A stretch of 6,673 nucleotides of DNA from an uncultured Candidatus Thioglobus sp. (GTDB taxonomy: Bacteria > Pseudomonadota > Gammaproteobacteria > PS1 > Thioglobaceae), in NCBI GenBank assembly GCA_910595805.1, contig CAJVCK010000031.1, positions 1 through 6,673 of the forward strand, in the 5' to 3' direction. Position 1 is the first letter of the stretch; each line of letters starts with the position of its first letter. Of this stretch, positions 1-6,329 are shown piece by piece. A model generated the notes under the pieces. The model saw only the letters and a program-made list of their open reading frames with translations, was not told the DNA's origin and did not search any database. The translations under genes were made by a program, and so were the position numbers.

Positions 1-824
1 GATTTAAAGCGTTTATAGTTCCATAGATATTGCTCAGGCTTGGTTTTAACCAGATCTTCAATCACTTTATTCATGAGCGCCACATCATTCTCAAGGTTGC
101 CAGACTCAGACAACACATTAACAGATCGAAAATTAAGCTGATACCCCTTACCCCATGGCAGACGCTCACACCAGGACAAGACTACTTTGGCATTGTTTTT
201 TCTTGCTAACTTGGCCAGTAGTGTCATTGTTTGTGCATTATGATCGAAAAATGGAGATAAAACACCGCCTTGTTTACCTGGGTCTTGATCAGGCAAAATT
301 CCAATTGCTTCATGTTTAGACAAAGACCTCTGTAATTTAAAAATTCCATTTTTATTGGCTGATGCCATGGACAGGTCTTCCTGTGCCCGCAATGACAACA
401 AATAAGTCTCTTCTTTAGGTTTTTTCAAAGGTTTGTATAAGAAAGTTACTGGTCTGATTCTTGAGATCATTCTAGCGGTTAATTCCCAACAGCCAAAGTG
501 CGGAGTTAAGAAGATAATTGGCCCATCTTCCTGTGCACAAGCCCTGCCTTGAGTTTTATGCACATGATTCGCATTATGATCAAAACTATTAAGCCAAATG
601 AAGCCTGATTCACTTAATCCTTTACCTGTTTCAATTAAAGTGTTCTTGATTAAATTTCGCTGTGAATTAGAACTTATTTTTGGAAAACAGAGTTCAATAT
701 TTTTAGTGACTACATTTTTTGATTCTGTATTAAATAAATACAAACCTCTGCCTATTAAATAACCAAATAAATGGTTGATCTTTAGCGTAAAAATTGAGAA
801 AAAAGTTAAAATAAATTTAGCCAT
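1..824 (-). CDS. Lipid A biosynthesis acyltransferase, LpxL/HtrB family (3' end cut by window)
   Basis: The minus strand is open from ATG at 824 to the window edge, giving 274 residues without a stop. The family (Lip_A_acyltrans) adds a secondary acyl chain from acyl-ACP to lipid A precursors at the inner membrane. Visible support: a hydrophobic N-terminus (about residues 4-31) that could anchor it; the catalytic HX4E motif HFGCWE at 109-114; an arginine at 146, 37 residues after the His, which is the spacing I recall for a conserved Arg of E. coli LpxL; LPDQDPG at about 177-183; then SPFF and a late YLWNYKRFK typical of the family C-terminus. Members are about 290-310 residues, so only a short tail is missing. 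The ATG overlaps the end of the ttcA-like gene by 8 nt, and an in-frame TGA two codons upstream makes it the first possible start. No Shine-Dalgarno is visible. Whether it acts as LpxL, LpxM or LpxP, or on another lipid, cannot be decided, so no symbol is given. Confidence 0.9.
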   Translation of the reverse strand, partial: MAKFILTFFSIFTLKINHLFGYLIGRGLYLFNTESKNVVTKNIELCFPKISSNSQRNLIKNTLIETGKGLSESGFIWLNSFDHNANHVHKTQGRACAQEDGPIIFLTPHFGCWELTARMISRIRPVTFLYKPLKKPKEETYLLSLRAQEDLSMASANKNGIFKLQRSLSKHEAIGILPDQDPGKQGGVLSPFFDHNAQTMTLLAKLARKNNAKVVLSWCERLPWGKGYQLNFRSVNVLSESGNLENDVALMNKVIEDLVKTKPEQYLWNYKRFK

Positions 825-1566
825 TGCTCAGGTCTTTGGTTTCATCTAACATTGGCTTCATTGCATTGAGTAAATTTTTATACAAACTAGGAATACGTTT
901 TTCTTCTTCTAATAACCACTGTTTAAAATACTCTCTCTCAGTTGGCATACTAAAACAAGCTGGGCAAGAATCAGCAATCACCGGTAAATCAGCTGATGAC
1001 GCAAAATCAGCTAATTGACGCTCACGCACATATACCATTGGGCGAATTATACGCAGGTCTTTAGCATCATTAATATAGTGAGCTTTCATCGTTTGAATCT
1101 TACCATTATGACACATTGACATCATTAAACTCTCACTCAAATCATCTAAATGTTGACCTAATGCCAAAACGTTATAACCTTCTCGTCTGGCGACTTGATA
1201 CATCAATCCGCGCTTAATTCTAGAACAAAATGAACAATAAGAATCGCCTTTCATGCTTTCTTTAGCTTGCTCCATTATTGGAAACTCTTCAAAAAAATAG
1301 GGTGTGTCAAATTGCTTAAAAAAAGACTCTAATGATTGTGGCTCAAAGCCCTCAACTTGCGGATCAATAGTAACCACACCCAGTTCAAACTTTACTGGGG
1401 AGTGACGCTGAAAATGGCGCAAAATATGAAACAAACTTAAGGAATCTTTACCACCAGATACTGCCAATAATATCTTATCACCAGCCTTAATCATGCCAAA
1501 ATCACTAATAGCACGACCAACAGGCTTAACCAGTAATTTGGGTAAATTTATGCGTGGTAAAGCCAT
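817..1566 (-). CDS. TtcA-like PP-loop ATPase (probable tRNA 2-thiocytidine synthetase family)
   Basis: This is a 249-residue protein of the TtcA/TilS-type PP-loop superfamily. TtcA uses ATP and an Fe-S cluster to thiolate cytidine 32 of some tRNAs in the cytoplasm. The PP-loop SGGKDS is at 37-42, CSFC at 111-114 is followed by SRIKRG, GQHLDD is at 137-142 (compare GHHRDD in E. coli TtcA), and a second Cys pair CPAC is at 201-204. Together these match the ATP-adenylation site and the Cys ligands of a [4Fe-4S] cluster. The protein is about 60 residues shorter than E. coli TtcA (311). Its second Cys block reads CPACFSMPTERE rather than the CNLCGSQPN type, so it looks like a divergent short subfamily whose tRNA target may differ. 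The start at 1566 lies inside the end of the M61 gene (19-nt overlap), with only a weak AAGA-like site upstream. The superfamily is certain; exact TtcA function is likely but inferred. Confidence 0.85.
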   Translation of the reverse strand: MALPRINLPKLLVKPVGRAISDFGMIKAGDKILLAVSGGKDSLSLFHILRHFQRHSPVKFELGVVTIDPQVEGFEPQSLESFFKQFDTPYFFEEFPIMEQAKESMKGDSYCSFCSRIKRGLMYQVARREGYNVLALGQHLDDLSESLMMSMCHNGKIQTMKAHYINDAKDLRIIRPMVYVRERQLADFASSADLPVIADSCPACFSMPTEREYFKQWLLEEEKRIPSLYKNLLNAMKPMLDETKDLSNG

Positions 1567-3311
1567 TGTTCTTGTCTTTTTAAAGTGTCTTTAGTTAGAT
1601 TGTCTTGAATACTTAGGGTGCAAAATGTTGGTGCACTGTTAGCTATTGTAACGCTCAGTTCGCTTAATAACTCGTCTCTTAAAATACCAACTTGGATTGT
1701 ACTATTTTCAGCGTAAGAATCAATCGCATTCGCTAAATCCTTAGCTTGTACCTTGATACCATCAATGCTCATAATTTTGTCACCTACATACAAGCCTGCC
1801 AACTGAGCACAAGTACCATCTAATACATGGGTTATAAGTGCAAATTCTTGCTCTTTGTTAATACCAACGCCAAAGTTAGATAATTCCTCTTTCTTGTGGT
1901 TAAATTCACAATCTACACCGACGTAATCAAATGCTTGTTTTAGTGGTAATTCGTTTGTGCCATATAAATAATCATCAAAGAACTTAGTAAAATCACTCTG
2001 AGTTAAATGCGCAATGACTTTTTGCACAGTGTCGTCTTCTAAGCCCGTCTCTTGGTAATTACACCAAATCAACCTCAACACATCATCAAGCGATTGTTGA
2101 TCATTGCTACGTTTACGTATCTCAATATCCAATACAAAAGCCAATAAAGCGCCTTTAGTGTAATAACTAACAATCGCATTTGGTGCGTTTTCATCTTGCT
2201 GATAAAACTTAGTCCAGGCATCAAAACTTGACTCGGCCAATGATTGCTTATATCGACCTTGACTCTTTTGTACTCGAGTTAGTGTTTGAGCAAACAAAGT
2301 TAAATATTGTTCTGGCGATAATAATTTAGTACGCAATAATGACAACTCGTCATAATACGAGGTAAAACCCTCAAAAATCCATAACTGTTCTGTGTAATTT
2401 TCCCGCCCTAAATCAAGCGCATGAAAGCTTGCTGGTTTAATTGTTTTGATCCACCATGCATGAAAATACTCATGTGAACAAAGTGCCAAAAACCGCGTGT
2501 AGTCAGAATTAATTTCGGGTTTGTCATGAACTGGCAGTTCTTTTCTAGAGCAAATTAAGCTGCTAGACTTTTTGTGCTCTAGCCCTCCATAACCTTTAGT
2601 TTTCACTAAGGTTAAAAATAAGTATTCATCAAATGGAACGTCGCCACCAAAAAAATTAATATGATGATCACAAATACGCATTAAGTCAGCTCTTAATCGA
2701 GCAATATCTGTTGTATGTTGACCAGTTAGTATCATCGCATGAGGCGTACCACATACATCAAATTCAAAACGCGTAAAGTCAGCCATCTCTACGGGATGGT
2801 CAATTAAGTCTTGGTAATGATCAGCCTGATATACTTCATGGTCTTTATGCTTTGAATTTAGCTTTAAAGTAGTAGCACAACTCCAGTCACCCAGCATGTT
2901 ATTTGTTGGATAGTTAATCACCAATTCACACGGAATATCTTCAAAGCCGACTGGCTTTAAAAACACACTACTGCCATTAAAGAAGGCACGCTCATTGCTC
3001 AAATAAGCGCAACGTACCGACAAATCAAAAGCATACAGTTCGTATTCCAAAGTAATATTTTTGTCACAAGGTTGGGTGATCCAATGATTTTTATCTAGTT
3101 TTGTAATGGCGACTTTTTCACCACAGCTTTGTGCACTGATACTGATGATATGTTTAGAAAAATCTCGAATCAGATAACTACCTGGAATCCAATTCGGTAA
3201 TGAAAAAACTTGCCCCAATGGGTTGGGGCTCTCAAGCGTCAATTCAACCTGAAAAATATGTGCGTGTAGATCTTTAGGGGTAAGCGTGTATCTAACAGTA
3301 TTTTGAGTCAT
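1548..3311 (-). CDS. M61-family metallo-aminopeptidase with C-terminal PDZ domain
   Basis: This 587-residue protein has the full M61 (glycyl aminopeptidase) layout: an N-terminal beta-rich domain (about 1-185) with LPNWIPGSYLIRDFSKHI at 38-55, a gluzincin-type catalytic domain, and a PDZ domain at about 478-558 (FGVGI, then GLYVGDKIMSIDG). The zinc site is HEYFH at 280-284 (His280, Glu281, His284), with the third ligand Glu314 in LWIFEGFTSYY. The upstream GYGGLEH at 240-246 is the family's substrate-side motif. Known M61 enzymes release N-terminal Gly or Ala from peptides. No signal peptide is seen and I count 13 cysteines, which favours a cytosolic location. The start overlaps the TolC-like stop as ATGA, with no clear Shine-Dalgarno, so translation is probably coupled. 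The last codons overlap the ttcA-like gene by 19 nt. A terminator-like hairpin lies in codons 28-37. The physiological substrate is unknown. Confidence 0.93.
   Translation of the reverse strand: MTQNTVRYTLTPKDLHAHIFQVELTLESPNPLGQVFSLPNWIPGSYLIRDFSKHIISISAQSCGEKVAITKLDKNHWITQPCDKNITLEYELYAFDLSVRCAYLSNERAFFNGSSVFLKPVGFEDIPCELVINYPTNNMLGDWSCATTLKLNSKHKDHEVYQADHYQDLIDHPVEMADFTRFEFDVCGTPHAMILTGQHTTDIARLRADLMRICDHHINFFGGDVPFDEYLFLTLVKTKGYGGLEHKKSSSLICSRKELPVHDKPEINSDYTRFLALCSHEYFHAWWIKTIKPASFHALDLGRENYTEQLWIFEGFTSYYDELSLLRTKLLSPEQYLTLFAQTLTRVQKSQGRYKQSLAESSFDAWTKFYQQDENAPNAIVSYYTKGALLAFVLDIEIRKRSNDQQSLDDVLRLIWCNYQETGLEDDTVQKVIAHLTQSDFTKFFDDYLYGTNELPLKQAFDYVGVDCEFNHKKEELSNFGVGINKEQEFALITHVLDGTCAQLAGLYVGDKIMSIDGIKVQAKDLANAIDSYAENSTIQVGILRDELLSELSVTIANSAPTFCTLSIQDNLTKDTLKRQEQWLYHA
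3203..3229 (-). terminator. Terminator-like hairpin inside the 5' part of the M61 gene
   Basis: In the mRNA sense the stem GCCCCAA (3229-3223), a 4-nt loop and the perfect complement TTGGGGC (3218-3212) are followed by AAG and then six T (3208-3203). The 7-bp stem has five G-C pairs and stands out in AT-rich surroundings. It starts 83 nt into the M61 coding sequence. The three bases between stem and T-run, and the position inside an ORF, make it a weak candidate. It may cause partial termination or attenuation of the three distal genes, or be a codon coincidence. Confidence 0.3.
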
Positions 3312-4672
3312 CGAACCAATTGGTCAATCGTTGCTTTAAAATCAAGCACTGCTTTTTGATAATCTGTGGCAACTTGTACATAGCCCAGTTGGGTGTTTTG
3401 CTCGTTATTTTGCGCACTAATTACAAAGCTAGCTTGACCACTACCATTGGCATAACGCTCTTTTTCTTCTGCGGTTCTAGCTTTGGCGATTGCAATTTGT
3501 TTTTTGTTTGACTTAAGCATTTGCATGAGTAAATTTATTTTCTCTTTAAGCGTAGTGATTTGCACATTAAGATCCAGCAATTGTTCTTGTTTAAATCGCC
3601 CCAAACGCGCTAATTTAATCTCTGCTTTTTTAACATTGCTGCTACTTTTAACCCCGCCAAGTGGGTACGATAAACCCAAGCCTACATTCCAAGTGGGGCT
3701 TTGATTTTCAAGAGAATTTGAATAATTAGTATTTTCGCCTTCACTCACTAAACCTAAATTCAAATCTAATTTAGCTTGTGATTCATTCTTAAAGCTAAGC
3801 AGTTGTCTTTTTAGGGTTTGCTGATCTAAGTCGGTCATTTTTAACAATCTGGCATTGTTTAATGATTTCATAGCTTTAGGTGTATAAGTTTTGTACAAAT
3901 CTATCTGCGCTGTTACTTGGTTAAAATCAAGTGCCAATGTAATGGCAATTTCATGGCGTAATAAGATCAGGTCTTGTTGTGCCTTTAATAACTGCTGTTG
4001 TGCCCTTTGATACGCATCTTCTTGTAATAAAACATCAACTTTATCTACAACAGATGCTGCGAGTTTCTTCTTAACTAAATTTAACTCTTGCTCAGCTAAC
4101 GCTAAGCGACGCTGGTTGATTAATTGTTGCTCTTGCGCATAGGCTAAATCAACAAAACGCTTAAGTTTTTTAAGGATGAACCCTTCTTCCAGTTCGAGTC
4201 TTTCTAATTTGTTTTTCTCAATAGAAATTTGAGCAACATCTCTATCAAGTCTATCGTTTACGCCGTCTTTATTGCGTAATAATGGATACACATAGTCAAG
4301 TGAAAATTTATTACTCACATCAAACCCATTTTTATCCTTGTCTATCCAAGTATGCTTAAAGATGATATTACTGCCCGAATTAGCGATCTTTCTCTTTGCA
4401 GAAACATCAACTGACATTGTATTTAATTTATTGTAAGTAATGCCACTTAACAACACATCACTAGCATTTTCATAGTTGCTATCAATCGCAATAATCCAAT
4501 CTTCATTGGCGCTCGTTAAGCGCTTCTCAACTTGCTTAATTTCACTACTGAGTGCTTGCTGCTCAAAGAAAGGATGAGTGTTTTTTAGTTGCGCAACAAA
4601 CTCACGTTCACTAATTGCTTGAGCATTAAGGCTACTTAACAATATTGTAATAGCGCTAAAGATTAGCTTCAT
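3308..4672 (-). CDS. TolC-family outer-membrane channel protein
   Basis: This 454-residue protein fits the outer-membrane efflux protein family (TolC/OEP), trimeric channels with an outer-membrane beta-barrel and a long periplasmic alpha-helical tunnel. It has a signal peptide: MK, a hydrophobic core, then a likely cut after AQA at residue 19. No Cys follows, so it is not a lipoprotein. Two helical and strand repeats are visible. Long Gln/Glu/Lys/Leu-rich helices at about 150-250 and 345-405 flank beta-like segments (about 58-130 and 300-340, the latter with NVGLGLSYPLGG). The C-terminal part, ERYANGSGQASFVISAQ at 405-421 followed by a helix to the end, is the usual TolC ending. I see no cysteine. 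It starts in an ATGA overlap with aroK and ends in an ATGA overlap with the M61 gene, without a visible Shine-Dalgarno. No membrane-fusion protein or pump gene is in the window, so its partner and substrate are unknown. Confidence 0.85.
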   Translation of the reverse strand: MKLIFSAITILLSSLNAQAISEREFVAQLKNTHPFFEQQALSSEIKQVEKRLTSANEDWIIAIDSNYENASDVLLSGITYNKLNTMSVDVSAKRKIANSGSNIIFKHTWIDKDKNGFDVSNKFSLDYVYPLLRNKDGVNDRLDRDVAQISIEKNKLERLELEEGFILKKLKRFVDLAYAQEQQLINQRRLALAEQELNLVKKKLAASVVDKVDVLLQEDAYQRAQQQLLKAQQDLILLRHEIAITLALDFNQVTAQIDLYKTYTPKAMKSLNNARLLKMTDLDQQTLKRQLLSFKNESQAKLDLNLGLVSEGENTNYSNSLENQSPTWNVGLGLSYPLGGVKSSSNVKKAEIKLARLGRFKQEQLLDLNVQITTLKEKINLLMQMLKSNKKQIAIAKARTAEEKERYANGSGQASFVISAQNNEQNTQLGYVQVATDYQKAVLDFKATIDQLVR

Positions 4673-5190
4673 TGCGGTATATATTTTTTAATTTCATTAA
4701 TAATAGCGTAGAGTTTTTTACCCGTAGTGTCAATCACCACATCAGCAACCTCTTGGTAAAAACCTTCTCTAGCATTCACTAAATCTCGGATAGTTTGCTC
4801 TCGATTATCTGATTGCTCTAACAAGGGACGTGATTTAGATTTGGCTGTACGTTTTACTAGTTGTTCAACATTAGAAGACAAATACACTACAAAGCTGTCC
4901 CGCTTAAGAAGCGCCCTATTCTCTTCTTTGATGACGATGCCACCACCTGTAGCGATGACAATATTAGGAATTTCACAGAGATCTTTAAGCATTTGTATTT
5001 CACGCTTACGAAAACCCTCTTCGCCTTCTACGTCAAAAATATGATCAATGGCAACACCTGTACGCGCTACGATCTCAAAATCAGAATCAAAGAAATCACG
5101 TTTTAATACACAAGCAAGACGACGACCAACCGATGTCTTACCAGAGCCCATTGGACCTACTAAAACAACATTGATCGATTGATTGCCCAT
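4669..5190 (-). CDS. aroK: Shikimate kinase
   Basis: This enzyme phosphorylates shikimate with ATP to shikimate 3-phosphate in the cytosolic chorismate pathway. From the ATG at 5190 it has 173 residues, exactly the length of E. coli AroK. Visible motifs: Walker A GPMGSGKTS at 12-20; FDSD ending in Asp37 and GEEGFRKRE with Arg61, both shikimate-binding; TGGG at 81-84; the lid RPLL with Arg121; and NAREGFY with Arg141. A longer reading from 5244 (191 residues) would overlap the zinc-finger gene by 37 nt, and its first 18 residues lie outside family homology, so 5190 is chosen. That leaves a 17-nt gap after the zinc-finger stop, in which I see no good Shine-Dalgarno. The stop overlaps the TolC-like start as ATGA. 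The frequent partner aroB does not follow. Confidence 0.96.
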   Translation of the reverse strand: MGNQSINVVLVGPMGSGKTSVGRRLACVLKRDFFDSDFEIVARTGVAIDHIFDVEGEEGFRKREIQMLKDLCEIPNIVIATGGGIVIKEENRALLKRDSFVVYLSSNVEQLVKRTAKSKSRPLLEQSDNREQTIRDLVNAREGFYQEVADVVIDTTGKKLYAIINEIKKYIPQ

Positions 5191-5207
5191 GATATAGTCA
5201 AAGGTAA

Positions 5208-5399
5208 TTAAGCCAGTTGATAACTTGCACCGCAATACGGGCAAGCAGCTTTACCTTGTGAATCAAACTTTAAAAATACTTTAGGATGCATATTCCATTT
5301 ATTTGCCTCTTTAGGTGGGCAATGAAACGGCAAATCCTTAGCTTCTACGGTCGAAAAGCTAACGTGTTTTTGTTGAAAATCATCTACTACTGTACTCAT
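5208..5399 (-). CDS. Small CHCC zinc-finger protein (zf-CHCC, NDUFS6-like)
   Basis: This 63-residue protein carries the zf-CHCC domain found in small proteobacterial proteins and in the mitochondrial complex I subunit NDUFS6. The zinc ligands are Cys27 (LPFHCPP), His38 (WNMHPKVFL), and Cys53 and Cys56 (ACPYCGASY), spaced C-x10-H-x14-C-x2-C. The start was chosen at 5399: it makes an ATGA overlap with the ilvE stop and has AAGGAG seven bases upstream. Upstream in-frame codons at 5405 and 5423 would extend it to 65 or 71 residues but lack this spacing. Its role in bacteria is not established by the sequence. From memory, similar proteins often sit beside ilvE in gammaproteobacteria, which suggests conserved linkage rather than a shared pathway. 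Confidence 0.93.
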   Translation of the reverse strand: MSTVVDDFQQKHVSFSTVEAKDLPFHCPPKEANKWNMHPKVFLKFDSQGKAACPYCGASYQLA

Positions 5400-6328
5400 T
5401 GACATACTCCTTTCGCTATCCAATCTTTGTATTGGTCGTTACGACCATAAACACAATCAAAATATAAAGTTTGCAATTGCTCAGTGATTGGTCCACGCGT
5501 ACCAGAACCAATGGTTCGGTTATCTAACTCACGAATAGGGGTGACCTCGGCTGCTGTACCAGTAAAGAATGCCTCATCTGCACAATAAACTTCGTCACGA
5601 GTGATGCGTTTTTCAATAATTTTGTACCCTAAATCTTGTGCCAAAGTAAAGATAGTATCACGCGTAATGCCAGCTAACGCTGAAGTTAGATCAGGCGTAT
5701 AAATTACACCATCTCTAATGATAAAGATATTTTCACCACTGCCTTCAGCAACAAAACCATCAATATCAAGTAACAACGCCTCATCATAACCATCAGTCAA
5801 TGCTTCTTGCAATGCTAACATTGAGTTAATGTAATTTCCATTAGCCTTGGCTTTAGTCATGGCGATATTTACATGGTGACGCGTATAACTCGATGTCTTG
5901 ATGCGTATGCCATTTTTCATATTGTCTTCACCCAAATAAGCACCCCACTCCCAAGCAGCAATGATCGTATGCACTTTTAGGCCGTCAGCACGCAAACCCA
6001 TGCCTTCAGAACCATAAAAACTCATTGGACGAATATAGGCACTATCTAAGTTGTTTTTAGCCACTGCGTCTTTTTGTGCTTGGTTGATTTCATCTTTTGA
6101 AAAACCAATATCCATATTCATGATCTTGGCAGAGTTAAACAGACGATCAGTATGCTCTTCAATTCTAAAAATTGCAGGGCCATTGTCTGTTTGATAAGCA
6201 CGAACACCCTCAAACACACCCATGCCATAATGTAGTGTATGTGTCAGTACATGTGTCTTAGCATCACGCCAGTCAACCCACTCTCCGTCATACCAAATCA
6301 AACCATCTCTATCTTCAAATCCACTCAT
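5396..6328 (-). CDS. ilvE: Branched-chain-amino-acid aminotransferase
   Basis: This is a fold-type IV PLP enzyme that transfers amino groups between glutamate and the 2-oxo acids of leucine, isoleucine and valine, the last step of their synthesis. Its 310 residues match E. coli IlvE (309). Visible: LHYGMGVFEGVRAY at 32-45; RIEEHTDRLFNSAKI at 55-69 with a phosphate-binding Arg62; the PLP lysine, most likely Lys161 in KAKANGNY; Tyr166; EGSGENIF at 195-202 with Glu195; LAGITRD at 218-224; and FFTGTAAEVTP at 254-264. These favour IlvE over D-amino-acid transaminase or aminodeoxychorismate lyase. The start at 6328 is one base after the lysC stop and has AAGGA at 6338-6334. The stop overlaps the zinc-finger start as ATGA. 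Pairing with lysC links two aspartate-derived and branched-chain steps in one message. Confidence 0.96.
   Translation of the reverse strand: MSGFEDRDGLIWYDGEWVDWRDAKTHVLTHTLHYGMGVFEGVRAYQTDNGPAIFRIEEHTDRLFNSAKIMNMDIGFSKDEINQAQKDAVAKNNLDSAYIRPMSFYGSEGMGLRADGLKVHTIIAAWEWGAYLGEDNMKNGIRIKTSSYTRHHVNIAMTKAKANGNYINSMLALQEALTDGYDEALLLDIDGFVAEGSGENIFIIRDGVIYTPDLTSALAGITRDTIFTLAQDLGYKIIEKRITRDEVYCADEAFFTGTAAEVTPIRELDNRTIGSGTRGPITEQLQTLYFDCVYGRNDQYKDWIAKGVCQ
5407..5412 (-). promoter_or_regulatory. Ribosome binding site of the zinc-finger gene
   Basis: AAGGAG on the minus strand lies 7 nt before the ATG at 5399, inside the last codons of ilvE. It is the strongest Shine-Dalgarno in the window and decides the start, because the alternative ATG at 5405 would lie directly against it. 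Confidence 0.85.
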
Positions 6329-6329
6329 T

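Noticed and set aside
824..1018. Plus-strand open frame of 64 codons
   Set aside because: It lies antisense inside the conserved ttcA-like gene, has no recognisable motif and no supporting ribosome site.
820..1569. Shared octamer CAATGGCT at the starts of the ttcA-like and acyltransferase genes
   Set aside because: It is a short match around two ATG-GCT starts and does not recur at the other starts. It is most likely coincidence.
3320..3704. Two plus-strand open frames (3320-3511 and 3483-3704)
   Set aside because: Both are antisense to the TolC-like gene. Their hydrophobic, Cys- and Leu-rich character is what the reverse of a Lys/Gln/Glu-rich helix tends to give.
4841..5106. Two overlapping plus-strand open frames opposite aroK
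   Set aside because: They are shadows of a strongly conserved kinase gene, overlap each other in different frames and show no family features.
5191..5207. Possible promoter-like TTTGAC/TATATC in the zinc-finger/aroK gap
   Set aside because: The two elements are adjacent rather than about 17 bases apart, so they cannot form a -35/-10 pair.
5505..5517. Inverted repeat GAACCA-A-TGGTTC inside ilvE
   Set aside because: The arms are 6 bp with a one-base centre, it is not followed by a T-run, and it encodes conserved coding sequence. It is expected by chance.
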